Assembly: GCF_003671765.1 (NCBI RefSeq) | Contig: NZ_QPIB01000008.1 | Location: 418,464-482,463 of the forward strand | DNA: 64,000 bases | Reading direction: 5' to 3' | DNA from: Xenophilus sp. E41 | Lineage (GTDB): Bacteria; Pseudomonadota; Gammaproteobacteria; Burkholderiales; Burkholderiaceae_C | Shown: in pieces, positions 20,356 to 28,629 of the stretch | Position numbering within the stretch: the first letter of the stretch is position 1 | How the letters are laid out: every line of letters begins with the position of its first letter | The notes under the pieces: model-generated | Seen by the model: only the letters and a program-made list of their open reading frames with translations | Told to the model about the DNA's origin: nothing | Databases searched by the model: none | Program-made: the position numbers and the translations under genes

Positions 20356-20832
20356 ATGGCGATCGTTGTCAACAAACCCATTCCCGAATTCGAAGCCAAC
20401 GCCACCGGCGGCATCAAGGTCTCGAACACCTCGCACCTGGGCCACGTGCTGGTGCTGTACTTCTACCCCAAGGACAACACCCCCGGCTGCACCACCGAGG
20501 CGATGCAGTTCCGCGACCACTACAAGGACTTCGTGAAGGCGGGCGCCACGGTGTTCGGCGTCTCGCGCGACAACATGAAGTCGCACGACGAGTTCAAGGC
20601 CAAGCTCGAACTGCCCTTCGAACTGATCGCCGACACCGAAGAGAAGATGTGCCACATGTTCGGCGTGGTCAAGAACAAGATCATGTACGGCAAGAAGGTC
20701 AAGGGCATCGAGCGCAGCACCTTCCTGATCGGTGCCGACGGCGTGCTCAAGGCCGAATGGCGCGGCCTGAAGGTGCCGGGCCACGTCGACGAGGTACTCA
20801 AGGAAGTCAAGGCGCTCAAGAAGGCCGCCTGA
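20356..20832 (+). CDS. bcp: Thiol peroxidase Bcp/PrxQ
   Basis: A 158-residue thioredoxin-fold peroxiredoxin that reduces hydroperoxides in the cytoplasm. The peroxidatic Cys45 is in NTPGCTTEAMQFRD. The resolving Cys found five residues later in E. coli Bcp is a Met here (Met50). Cys99 in EEKMCHMFGV is kept. It may therefore work as a 1-Cys enzyme or use a distal thiol. The ATG at 20356 starts MAIVVNKPIPEFEANATG. The 229-base gap upstream holds a TAAAAT at about 20140 but no gene. Confidence 0.93.
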   Translation: MAIVVNKPIPEFEANATGGIKVSNTSHLGHVLVLYFYPKDNTPGCTTEAMQFRDHYKDFVKAGATVFGVSRDNMKSHDEFKAKLELPFELIADTEEKMCHMFGVVKNKIMYGKKVKGIERSTFLIGADGVLKAEWRGLKVPGHVDEVLKEVKALKKAA

Positions 20833-20961
20833 GCCTCGCGCTCCGCACTTTGCACGCGTTCTGCGCCTACGTTGGCGCAGCGCAACGGGCCGCAGGACCT
20901 GCCACGCGCGATGTGCATAATGGCTCCATGCCGTTGAGAGTCACGACTGCATCCCCCGAAC

Positions 20962-20996
20962 AAAGCCGCTCTGGTCTCCAGGCGGCTTTTTCGTTT
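20962..20996 (+). terminator. Rho-independent terminator between bcp and the phoH gene
   Basis: AAAGCCGC and GCGGCTTTTT form a stem closed by a loop of about 12 bases, ending in two T runs. It could end bcp transcripts or a short intergenic RNA that begins near 20925. Confidence 0.8.
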
Positions 20997-21045
20997 TTCA
21001 GGCCCCACGCGCTGTCGGCGCACCATCCCGCGAGTACCACCGCCC

Positions 21046-22782
21046 ATGCCCCTGCCTCCCGCCCCCACCCGACGTGCCGCCCTGCTCTCGCCGGAGGCGC
21101 TCGACGCGCCGGCGCGCGCGGCGCCAAAAAACGGGCGCCGTCCGGCCGCTGAGCGGCATTCGGACGACCCGCGCACGCGGGGAGGCCAGGCACTCGAACT
21201 GTTCGACGATCGCCGCGTGGTCGATGCCGGCGGCAGCGAGGACCTGCGCGCGCCGGCCTCCCGCGCCAGGCAGTCCCCGGCCAACGTGCCGGTCGAGGCA
21301 CCCGTCGCGGCCCCAGCCCCGCGTCCTGCTGCGGAGCCGCCCGCTCGCCCGAAGCGGGCCAGGAGCACCGGCCCGGCCAAGCTTTTCGTGCTCGACACCA
21401 ACGTGCTGCTGCACGACCCGATGAGCCTGTTCCGCTTCGAGGAACACGACATCTACCTGCCGATGATCGTGCTGGAGGAACTGGACGGCCACAAGAAGGG
21501 CACGACCGAGGTCGCGCGCAACGGCCGTCAGGCCAGCCGCACGCTCGACGCGCTTGCGGCCGCCCAGGGCGCCGACATCGCCAAGGGCCTGAAGCTCGAC
21601 GCGACCGGCCACAAGGAAGCCGGCGGCAAGCTGTTCTTCCAGACCGAGCCGCTGGCCTACACCCTGCCCACCAGCCTGCCGCAGGGCAAGGCCGACAACC
21701 AGATCCTCGGCGTGGTGCAGGCGCTGCGCGAGGTGCACGAAAAGAACAAGAGCGGTGCCGACCGGCGCGAGGTCGTGCTGGTGTCCAAGGACATCAACAT
21801 GCGCGTCAAGGCCCGCGCGCTGGGCCTGGCCGCCGACGACTACCAGAACGACAAGGCGCTGGAAGACGGCGACCTGCTGTACTCCGGCTCCTTCGCGCTG
21901 CCGGCCGACTTCTGGACGCGCCAGAGCAAGACCGTCGAGAGCTGGCAGTCGGGCAGCAGCACCTTCTACCGCATCAGCGGGCCGATCGTGCCGAGCCTCT
22001 ACATCAACCAGTTCGTCTACTTCGAGGCACCCGGTGAGCCGAGCATGTACGCGCGCGTGACCGAGATCCGCGACAAGACCGCGGTGCTCAAGACGCTGAA
22101 GGACTATGCCTCGGGCAAGAACGCCGTGTGGGGCGTGACCACGCGCAACCGCGAGCAGAACTTCGCCATGAACCTGCTCATGGACCCGGAGATCGACTTC
22201 GTCACGCTCACCGGCACGGCCGGTACCGGCAAGACGCTGATGGCGCTGGCATCGGGCCTCACGCAGGTGCTGGACGATCGCCGCTACACCGAGATCATCA
22301 TGACCCGCGCCACGGTGAGCGTGGGCGAGGACATCGGCTTCCTGCCCGGCACCGAGGAGGAGAAGATGGGCCCCTGGATGGGCGCGCTGGACGACAACCT
22401 CGAGTTCCTGGCCAAGGGCGACGGCTCGGGCGCCGGCGAATGGGGCCGCGCGGCGACCAACGAACTCATCCGCTCGAAGATCAAGATCAAGAGCATGAAC
22501 TTCATGCGCGGTCGCACCTTCCTCAACAAGTACGTGATCATCGACGAGGCGCAGAACCTCACGCCCAAGCAGATGAAGACGCTGGTCACGCGCGCGGGCC
22601 CGGGCACGAAGATCATCTGCATGGGCAACCTGGCGCAGATCGACACGCCCTACCTCACCGAAGGCTCCTCGGGCCTGACCTTCGCGGTCGACCGGTTCAA
22701 GGGCTGGCCGCACAGCGGCCACATCACGCTGGCGCGCGGCGAGCGTTCGCGCCTGGCCGACTTCGCGAGCGACGTGCTCTGA
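21046..22782 (+). CDS. PIN-domain PhoH-family ATPase
   Basis: A 578-residue fusion of a PIN ribonuclease-like domain and a PhoH ATPase/helicase domain (PhoH2/YlaK type), predicted to act on RNA. A disordered, Pro/Ala-rich leader of about 105 residues precedes the PIN core (KLFVLDTNVLLHDP, VLEELDGHKKG, VLVSKDINMRVKA). The ATPase carries Walker A LTGTAGTGKTLMALA and Walker B KYVIIDEAQNLTPKQMKT. The long leader is unusual. The true start might be internal, but no later ATG before the PIN domain is better. Confidence 0.9.
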   Translation: MPLPPAPTRRAALLSPEALDAPARAAPKNGRRPAAERHSDDPRTRGGQALELFDDRRVVDAGGSEDLRAPASRARQSPANVPVEAPVAAPAPRPAAEPPARPKRARSTGPAKLFVLDTNVLLHDPMSLFRFEEHDIYLPMIVLEELDGHKKGTTEVARNGRQASRTLDALAAAQGADIAKGLKLDATGHKEAGGKLFFQTEPLAYTLPTSLPQGKADNQILGVVQALREVHEKNKSGADRREVVLVSKDINMRVKARALGLAADDYQNDKALEDGDLLYSGSFALPADFWTRQSKTVESWQSGSSTFYRISGPIVPSLYINQFVYFEAPGEPSMYARVTEIRDKTAVLKTLKDYASGKNAVWGVTTRNREQNFAMNLLMDPEIDFVTLTGTAGTGKTLMALASGLTQVLDDRRYTEIIMTRATVSVGEDIGFLPGTEEEKMGPWMGALDDNLEFLAKGDGSGAGEWGRAATNELIRSKIKIKSMNFMRGRTFLNKYVIIDEAQNLTPKQMKTLVTRAGPGTKIICMGNLAQIDTPYLTEGSSGLTFAVDRFKGWPHSGHITLARGERSRLADFASDVL

Positions 22783-22790
22783 CCTGAAAC

Positions 22791-22846
22791 GCCACGCTTT
22801 TCATAGCAGCCTGCGCACGCCTCATGGGCGCCGCAGGCTCTTTTTT
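22791..22846 (-). repeat. 5-7-5 hairpin repeat, copy D
   Basis: Found just after the PhoH gene. The plus strand reads GCCAC, seven bases, ATAGC (22791-22807), then a GC-rich inverted pair AGCCTGCG/CGCAGGCT that ends in a run of six T. The T run makes this copy a plausible terminator for the PhoH gene. Confidence 0.6.
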
Positions 22847-22953
22847 GCCCGAACGACGACCCATCGACGAAAGACGCCTGCCAGTCTCCTGACAACACGC
22901 TGTCAGGAGCGCCAGCGCAGCATGCAGCCCTCCTCAACCTCTGGAGAAGTTTC

Positions 22954-23325
22954 ATGCACAGCGCCAACACCTGGTTCGAAATTCCGGTCACCGATCTCGC
23001 GAACTCGCAGCGTTTCTACGAAGCCCTGCTCGAGCGCCCGATGCGCGGCACCGAAGACGTCGGCGGCGACACGATGGCCGTCTTCGCGCACGAGAAGCCG
23101 GGTGCCGGCGGCTGCATCGTGCATCGTCCGGCCCACGCGGGCGGCAGCGGCGGCACGGTCGTCTACCTCGACTGCGCGCCCAGCGTCGAGGCCGCGCTGG
23201 CGCGCGCGCAGGCCGCAGGCGGCAAGGTCGTCGTCGGCAGGACGCTGATCGCGCCCGGCATCGGCTACTTCGCCCAGGTCCAGGACCTGGACGGCAACCT
23301 CGTCGGCCTGCACGCTGCCGACTGA
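22954..23325 (+). CDS. VOC-family (glyoxalase/bleomycin-resistance fold) protein
   Basis: A 123-residue VOC-fold protein. The start [22 protein letters not shown] and the end [16 protein letters not shown] are typical of small glyoxalase-like proteins. The metal-ligand positions are only partly identifiable, so the substrate is unknown. The EVE-domain gene starts 2 bases after its stop, implying an operon with EVE and WYL genes. Confidence 0.85.
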   Translation: MHSANTWFEIPVTDLANSQRFYEALLERPMRGTEDVGGDTMAVFAHEKPGAGGCIVHRPAHAGGSGGTVVYLDCAPSVEAALARAQAAGGKVVVGRTLIAPGIGYFAQVQDLDGNLVGLHAAD

Positions 23326-23327
23326 GC

Positions 23328-23858
23328 ATGCCGATGCGCCTGCCCCTGCGCCTGTATCTGCAGGCCCAAGACGGCGCCGCGGCTGGCCCACGCGCCGGCC
23401 ACGCCGACCGTACGCCGCGCAACTGGATCGCCGTCGCGAGCGCGGAACACGCGCGCCGCGGCCGCGACCACGCGCCGACAGGTTTCATGCAGGTCGGCCA
23501 CGGCAAGGAAGCGCCCCTGCGGCGTATCGCGCCAGGCGACCGCATCGCGTACTACGCGCCTTCCACGGTGCTGGGCGGCAAGGACCGGCTGCAGTCCTTC
23601 GTCTCGCTGGGCGTCGTGCTGCCGGGTGTGCCGTACACGGTCGACATGGGCGGCGGCTTCGTCCCCTGGCGGCGCGATGTACGCTACGTGCCCGCGCAGG
23701 ATGCGCCGATCGGCCCGCTGGTTCCCCGGCTGGCCTTCATCGACGATCCGACGCACTGGGGCTCGAAGTTCCGCTTCGGCCTGGTGGCGATCGGCGATGC
23801 CGACATGCAATGCATCGCGCGGGCCATGGGCGCGGACCTGGCCGCGCTGGGCCTGTAG
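23328..23858 (+). CDS. EVE-domain protein (UPF0310)
   Basis: A 176-residue protein whose core from residue 32 is an EVE domain (PUA-like fold): [62 protein letters not shown] domains can bind modified bases. Here the exact ligand is unknown. An N-terminal extension of about 30 residues precedes the domain, and a later in-frame start would also give a full EVE fold. It is tightly linked to the VOC gene and 48 bases before a WYL regulator. Confidence 0.85.
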   Translation: MPMRLPLRLYLQAQDGAAAGPRAGHADRTPRNWIAVASAEHARRGRDHAPTGFMQVGHGKEAPLRRIAPGDRIAYYAPSTVLGGKDRLQSFVSLGVVLPGVPYTVDMGGGFVPWRRDVRYVPAQDAPIGPLVPRLAFIDDPTHWGSKFRFGLVAIGDADMQCIARAMGADLAALGL

Positions 23859-23906
23859 CAGCGCCTCCCACGACCAAGACCCACCGACCGACTGCCATCT
23901 CTCGCC

Positions 23907-24623
23907 ATGCGCCGCGCCGACCGCCTGTTCCAGATCGTCCAGCTCATCCGCGGCCGGCGCCTGACCACGGCGGCCTTCCTCGCGCAGCGGTTGGAGGTGT
24001 CGGAGCGAACGGTCTACCGCGACGTGGCCGACCTGCAGCACCAGGGCGTGCCGATCGAGGGCGAGGCGGGCGTGGGTTACCGGCTGGGCAACGGCTTCGA
24101 CCTGCCGCCCCTGATGTTCACGCAGGACGAAGCGGCCGCGCTGACGGCGGCTGCACGGCTGGCGCAGAGCTGGGTCGATCCCGCGCTTGCGGCCGACATC
24201 GACAGCGCGCTGGGCAAGATCGTCTCGGTGCTGCCGCCCGCCGCGCGGGTGTCGGCCGAGGCCGTTGCGCTGTACGCGCCGGCGCTGGGCATGGACGCCG
24301 CCACGCGCACCCACCTGCAGGCCCTGCGAGAGGCGGTGCAGGCGCGCCGCAAGCTCAGGCTGGCTTACCGCGACGAGGCCGGCGCGCCGAGCGACCGCAC
24401 CGTGCGGCCGCTGGGCTGCTTCTACTGGGGCAAGGTGTGGACGCTGTCGGCCTGGTGCGAACTGCGGCAGGACTTCCGCGGCTTCCGGGCCGACCGCATC
24501 GATGCGCTGCAGGTGCTGGACGAACGTTTTCGCGATGAGCCCGGCAAGACGCTGGCCGATCTGCTGCGCCGGGTGCGCGCCGAATTCGCCGACCGTCCGG
24601 CACAACCGCTACAAAAGCCATAG
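23907..24623 (+). CDS. HTH-WYL transcriptional regulator (YafY type)
   Basis: A 238-residue regulator. The N-terminal helix-turn-helix (RRADRLFQIVQLIRGRR to SERTVYRDVADLQHQGVPIE) binds DNA, and the C-terminal WYL domain (KLRLAYRDEAGAPSDRTVRP, FYWGKVWTLSAWCELR) probably senses a nucleic-acid-related ligand. It likely regulates the VOC and EVE genes before it. The last residues and the TAG at 24621-24623 lie inside a copy of the hairpin repeat, so the present C terminus was created by that element. Confidence 0.9.
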   Translation: MRRADRLFQIVQLIRGRRLTTAAFLAQRLEVSERTVYRDVADLQHQGVPIEGEAGVGYRLGNGFDLPPLMFTQDEAAALTAAARLAQSWVDPALAADIDSALGKIVSVLPPAARVSAEAVALYAPALGMDAATRTHLQALREAVQARRKLRLAYRDEAGAPSDRTVRPLGCFYWGKVWTLSAWCELRQDFRGFRADRIDALQVLDERFRDEPGKTLADLLRRVRAEFADRPAQPLQKP

Positions 24624-24661
24624 CACCCTGCGCAGGCACGGCGGGCGCTACCGGCTTTTTC
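24608..24661 (-). repeat. 5-7-5 hairpin repeat, copy E
   Basis: The plus strand reads GCTAC-AAAAGCC-ATAGC at 24608-24624, followed by a GC-rich inverted pair and CGGCTTTTTC. It overlaps the last five codons and the stop of the WYL gene and separates it from convergent dnaB. It may serve as the terminator on the plus strand. Confidence 0.75.
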
Positions 24662-24702
24662 TTCAATGAAACTGCCTGCGTGGCAAGCCGCGCACCGAAA
24701 CT

Positions 24703-26112
24703 TCAGAAATCGTCGCCGCCACCCATGCCGGGCGCCAGATTCTCGAACTTGGTGAGGGGCTTGAGGAAGGCCAGCTTCACCGTGCCGGTCGGGCCGTTCC
24801 GCTGCTTGGCGATGATGACTTCGGCCACGCCGGGCTCCTTGGAGTCCTTGTTGTAGTAGTCGTCGCGGTAGATGAACATGATCACGTCCGCGTCCTGCTC
24901 GATGGCGCCGGACTCGCGCAGGTCGCTCATCATGGGACGCTTGTCGGTGCGCGACTCCACGCCGCGCGAGAGCTGCGACAGCGCGATCACCGGGCACTTC
25001 AGTTCCTTGGCCAGCATCTTCAGGCCGCGCGAGATTTCGCCGACCGCCGTGGCGCGGTTCTCGTCCGCCATGCCGCCGGACACGCTCATCAGCTGCAGGT
25101 AGTCGACTACGATCAGGCCCAGCTGGCCGCACTGGCGAGCCAGACGGCGCGCGTTGGCGCGCAGTTCGCTCGAGGTCAGGCCGGGCGTCTCGTCGATGTG
25201 CAGCGAGATGGTGCGCAGCTTCTCGATCGCCTCGGTCAGGCGCGGCCATTCCTCATCGGTGAGCTTGCCGGTGCGCAGGTGGCCCTGGTCGATGCGGCCG
25301 ATGGAGCCGACGATACGCACCGCGAGCTGCGCGGCGCCCATTTCCATCGAGAACACCGCCACCGGCAGGCCCTCGTTGAGCGCCACGTGCTCGGCGATGT
25401 TGATGGCGAGCGAGGTCTTGCCCATCGAGGGGCGCGCGGCCAGCACGATCATGTCGCCGGCCTGCATGCCCGAGGTCATCTTGTCGAAGTCGTAGAAGCC
25501 GGTCGGCACGCCCGTGATGTCGTTCGGGTTGTCGGCCATCTCGGTCACGCGGTCCAGCAGTTCGACCACCAGGGAATCCATGCTCTGGAAGCCCTGCTTC
25601 ATCCGCGAGCCTTCCTCGCCGATGTTGAAGATCTTCTGCTCGGCCTCGTCGAGGATCTTGTCGACCGCCTTGCCCTGCGTGTTGAAGGCGTTGGTCGCGA
25701 TCTCGTCCGAGGCGGAGATCAGCTTGCGCAGGATCGAGCGCTCGCGAACGATCTCGCCGTAGCGACGGATGTTGCTTGCGCTCGGCACGTACTGCGCGAG
25801 CGAGTTGAGGTACTGCAGGCCACCGACCTCCTCGGCCTTGCCGAGGTTCTGCAGCTGCTCGTAGACGGTGATGACGTCGGCCGGCTTGTTGGCGTTGATG
25901 AGGCCGCCGATGGCCGCGTAGATGAGCTTGTGCTCGTGGCGGTAGAAGTCGCCGTCGACCAGCAGGTCGCCCACGCGGTCCCAGGCGCCGTTGTCCAGCA
26001 GCAGGCCGCCCAGCACGCTGGATTCGGCTTCGAGGGAGTGCGGGGGGATGCGAAGCTGTGCGACCTGGCGATCCGGCGGATCGTTGTCGGCGTAGGAGAA
26101 GACGGCGGACAT
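24703..26112 (-). CDS. dnaB: Replicative DNA helicase DnaB
   Basis: A 469-residue hexameric helicase that unwinds DNA at the replication fork. The N-terminal domain (RIPPHSLEAESSVLGGLLLD) is followed by the RecA-like motor with Walker A LAARPSMGKTSLAIN, the LGLIVVDYLQLM Walker B, and SRGVESRTDKRPMMSDLRES. The ATG at 26112 follows AAGG. An ATG four codons earlier (26124) is possible. It lies downstream of rplI beyond a strong terminator, so it probably has its own promoter in the 240-base gap. Confidence 0.97.
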   Translation of the reverse strand: MSAVFSYADNDPPDRQVAQLRIPPHSLEAESSVLGGLLLDNGAWDRVGDLLVDGDFYRHEHKLIYAAIGGLINANKPADVITVYEQLQNLGKAEEVGGLQYLNSLAQYVPSASNIRRYGEIVRERSILRKLISASDEIATNAFNTQGKAVDKILDEAEQKIFNIGEEGSRMKQGFQSMDSLVVELLDRVTEMADNPNDITGVPTGFYDFDKMTSGMQAGDMIVLAARPSMGKTSLAINIAEHVALNEGLPVAVFSMEMGAAQLAVRIVGSIGRIDQGHLRTGKLTDEEWPRLTEAIEKLRTISLHIDETPGLTSSELRANARRLARQCGQLGLIVVDYLQLMSVSGGMADENRATAVGEISRGLKMLAKELKCPVIALSQLSRGVESRTDKRPMMSDLRESGAIEQDADVIMFIYRDDYYNKDSKEPGVAEVIIAKQRNGPTGTVKLAFLKPLTKFENLAPGMGGGDDF

Positions 26113-26208
26113 GGAACCTTGCATGCTATGCCTCACACACCCTGCCGTGTGTGGACAACGCTGTGTAAAAACGGTGATCTTCCGGTGCAAGCCCAGGGAC
26201 AACCCGGG

Positions 26209-26244
26209 CCACAAAAGCACAAGCCGCCCGTGGGCGGCTTGTGC
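26209..26244 (-). terminator. Rho-independent terminator of the rpsF-rplI operon
   Basis: A perfect 13-bp stem (GCACAAGCCGCCC with its complement, 26217-26244) has a two-base centre. On the minus strand it is followed by CTTTTGT. It ends ribosomal-protein transcription before dnaB. Confidence 0.9.
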
Positions 26245-26353
26245 GTTCGACGCGGGGGACATCGCGGAACCGGCTTGGCCGGGCCGCTGATGTTGCCCCC
26301 GGTCGGGGGTTGGCGTAGCGGCATGTGCCGCGCAGCCTGGGGGCGAGCAACAG

Positions 26354-26806
26354 TTACGCGGTCTCGCCGTACACCGTCACGGTGATCTCGACCACCACGT
26401 CGGTGTGCAGTTGCACGGACACGGTGGTGTCGCCGACGGTCTTGATCGGGCCGTTGGGCAGGCGCACCTGCGACTTGGCGACCTCGTAGCCCTGCTTCTT
26501 CAGCTCGTCGGCCACGTCGTGGTTGGTGACGGAACCGAACAGGCGGCCGTCGACGCCGGCCTTCTGCGTCAGCTTGACAGTGGTGCCGCCGAGCTTCTCG
26601 CCCTGCTTCTGCGCTTCGGCCAGCTTGGCGGCCGCAGCCTTTTCCAGTTCGGCGCGCTTGGCTTCGAATTCCGCCTTGGCGGCTTCGGTGGCGCGGCGTG
26701 CGCGGCCCGAAGGGATCAGGAAGTTGCGTGCGTAGCCGTCCTTGACCTTGACGATCTCGCCCAGCGTGCCGAGGTTGACGACCTTGTCCAGAAGAATGAC
26801 TTGCAT
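26354..26806 (-). CDS. rplI: 50S ribosomal protein L9
   Basis: A 150-residue large-subunit protein that binds 23S rRNA. The start [20 protein letters not shown] and the [17 protein letters not shown] motif are typical. The long connecting helix ([20 protein letters not shown]) and C domain ([19 protein letters not shown]) are intact. It is last of the rpsF-priB-rpsR-rplI operon. Confidence 0.98.
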   Translation of the reverse strand: MQVILLDKVVNLGTLGEIVKVKDGYARNFLIPSGRARRATEAAKAEFEAKRAELEKAAAAKLAEAQKQGEKLGGTTVKLTQKAGVDGRLFGSVTNHDVADELKKQGYEVAKSQVRLPNGPIKTVGDTTVSVQLHTDVVVEITVTVYGETA

Positions 26807-26819
26807 GGTGGGTCGCTCC

Positions 26820-27101
26820 TTAGATGCGGTGCTGGTCGCTGTACGGGACCAGGGCCAGGAAGCGCGCGCGCTTGATGGCGGTGTTGAGCTGACGCTGGTA
26901 GATCGCGCGCGTGCCGGTCAGGCGCGCGGGAATGATCTTGCCGTTCTCGCTGATGAAGTCGCGCAGGGTGTCGATGTCCTTGTAGTCGATCTCTTCGACG
27001 CCGGCGACGGTGAAGCGGCAGAAACGCTTGCGCTTGAACAGCAGCGACTGGGTGTTGCGCTTCGGACGCTTGTCCTTGTTGAATTTCTTGAACGTGGCCA
27101 T
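26820..27101 (-). CDS. rpsR: 30S ribosomal protein S18
   Basis: A 93-residue small-subunit protein. Conserved segments are [38 protein letters not shown] and [20 protein letters not shown]. It lies 13 bases before rplI and 21 after priB. It pairs with S6 in the ribosome, and the S6 gene is in the same operon. Confidence 0.98.
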   Translation of the reverse strand: MATFKKFNKDKRPKRNTQSLLFKRKRFCRFTVAGVEEIDYKDIDTLRDFISENGKIIPARLTGTRAIYQRQLNTAIKRARFLALVPYSDQHRI

Positions 27102-27122
27102 TTCGGGACCCTCTATCGAAAA

Positions 27123-27431
27123 TTAATCTTGCTGGAAATCCGTGATGTGAAGCACCGGGTGCTTGCCGTTGCGCGGCGTGGCCAGGAAGCCCTGGAAGCG
27201 CCATCCGCTGCCCAGCGCCTGCCGGGCCAGCCGCTCGGCCACCGAACCGAAGGCTACGGCCTTCAGTGCCGCCTTCACCTGCCGGGGCTGTCCTGCTTCA
27301 TCGAGGGTGGACTCGTGCTCGAGCCGCAGATCGATGGCGGGCAGGCCGGCCGGGGTGAAACGCAAGGCGGCGAGTTCGGCGATGCAGGCACTCAGCAGGA
27401 GCTGGTTGACCGCACCGGCGGCAGACGTCAC
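27123..27431 (-). CDS. priB: Primosomal replication protein N (PriB)
   Basis: A 102-residue single-stranded-DNA-binding OB-fold protein that helps PriA restart replication. The order N-QLLLSACIAELAALRFTPAG, LRLEHES, and WRFQGFLATPRNGKHPVLHI matches betaproteobacterial PriB. Its place between rpsF and rpsR is the diagnostic conserved context. Spacing to rpsF is 13 bases. Confidence 0.95.
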   Translation of the reverse strand: MTSAAGAVNQLLLSACIAELAALRFTPAGLPAIDLRLEHESTLDEAGQPRQVKAALKAVAFGSVAERLARQALGSGWRFQGFLATPRNGKHPVLHITDFQQD

Positions 27432-27444
27432 ACCAATGAGCGAA

Positions 27445-27825
27445 TCAGTTGCTGCTGTTGTTGGCAGCGTACTCGGCCTGCTGGGCCTTGCGGGCCTCTT
27501 CGCGCTCGACCGTCTTCATCATCGACGACGGGCCGGTGTCGGCCTTCTTCTTGACCACCGTCAGGTGGCGCAGCACGGCGTCGTTGAACTTGAAGGCATG
27601 TTCGAGTTCGGACATCACGGCCTGGTCGGCCTCGATGTTCACGCACAGGTAGTGCGCCTTGTTCAGCTTGTTGATCTGGTAGGCCAGCTGGCGGCGGCCC
27701 CAGTCTTCGACACGATGCACCTTGCCGTTGCCGGCGGCGATCATGCCCTTGTAGCGTTCCAGCATGGCCGGAACTTGTTCGCTCTGGTCCGGATGGATGA
27801 GCAGAATGATTTCGTAGTGACGCAT
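27445..27825 (-). CDS. rpsF: 30S ribosomal protein S6
   Basis: A 126-residue protein that binds S18 and 16S r[23 protein letters not shown] and [20 protein letters not shown] are conserved. The C-terminal tail is rich in Ala, Glu and Lys and ends in Ser/Asn, as in relatives. The ATG at 27825 has GGAGT five bases upstream and is the first gene of the operon. Confidence 0.98.
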   Translation of the reverse strand: MRHYEIILLIHPDQSEQVPAMLERYKGMIAAGNGKVHRVEDWGRRQLAYQINKLNKAHYLCVNIEADQAVMSELEHAFKFNDAVLRHLTVVKKKADTGPSSMMKTVEREEARKAQQAEYAANNSSN

Positions 27826-27961
27826 GGCACTCCTTGTGGGTTGAAGCCCGCGGCCATCCGATGCAAGCATCGTTGGGCCCTCGGGCCTGGAAAGCCACCC
27901 GCCGCGTCCAGGCAGTGTGGCAAGGCAAAGCCCACGATTGTAGCAGTCCGGCGAGAGACTG

Positions 27962-28435
27962 TCAGTTTCCGAGCGCCTGCTCCAGGGGTGCCGCCTTCTC
28001 GGGGCCCACAACCGACTTGATCTTCGGCGCCAGCGCGGCGAGTTCCTCGTAGGTGGTGGCGGCCTCGACCGCCAGGTTGAGGCGAAAGCCGCGCAGCCCC
28101 AGGCCCGCGGTGAGCCGTGTCGCCACGGGATACGCATCCTGGTAGCGCTGCTGGGCGCTGCGGGCGTCCGCGGTGGCGGCCGGCGATGGCGACGCCGCCA
28201 CCTCGGCCACAGCTGCGCTGCCAGCCTCGGGTGCCGCGGCAGCGGAGCGGCCGAGAAGGCCCAGGTCCACCAATTGATCCACGTCCTCCTGCACGACGCC
28301 CATGCCGGCAGCGAGCACGTCGGCCACCGAGCGCTTGCCGTCGAACAGGATGAATGCAGAGCGCTGGCGTGGCGTCAGCCGCACCGAACGGTCCTTCAGA
28401 ACCTGCTGGCCCATGTCCGTCTTCACAAGAATCAT
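27962..28435 (-). CDS. Conserved-looking protein of unknown function
   Basis: A 157-residue soluble protein that I do not recognise. Residues 1-65 ([20 protein letters not shown], then [20 protein letters not shown]) look like a winged-helix or similar small domain found in some regulators with a '[10 protein letters not shown]' type motif. An Ala/Pro-rich linker (65-90) leads to a helical C-terminal part. It lies 136 bases before rpsF on the same strand, and its own upstream region of about 120 bases contains AT-rich DNA suited to a promoter. No enzyme motif is visible. Confidence 0.6.
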   Translation of the reverse strand: MILVKTDMGQQVLKDRSVRLTPRQRSAFILFDGKRSVADVLAAGMGVVQEDVDQLVDLGLLGRSAAAAPEAGSAAVAEVAASPSPAATADARSAQQRYQDAYPVATRLTAGLGLRGFRLNLAVEAATTYEELAALAPKIKSVVGPEKAAPLEQALGN

Positions 28436-28553
28436 GTCGTCGTCCCCTTCGTTCGGCCGAGGTGAGTGCTTCCCCGCTCCGGAGTGAGACGAAGTTTGAC
28501 ACCAAAATACACACTTTTTTGCAATTACACGAAACTGACAGGGTCATGCCATG

Positions 28554-28582
28554 AAAAAAGGCCGGGATCACCCCGGCCTTTT
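28554..28582 (-). terminator. Bidirectional terminator downstream of ppsA
   Basis: AAAAAAGGCCGG and its complement CCGGCCTTTT bracket GATCACC. The stem follows the ppsA stop on the minus strand, where it ends in a T run. The plus-strand side also ends in T. Confidence 0.85.
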
Positions 28583-28629
28583 GGTCGTTTTCGAGCCACA
28601 GCGGGCCCAGTCTTCGTGCGGCGTGCGCG

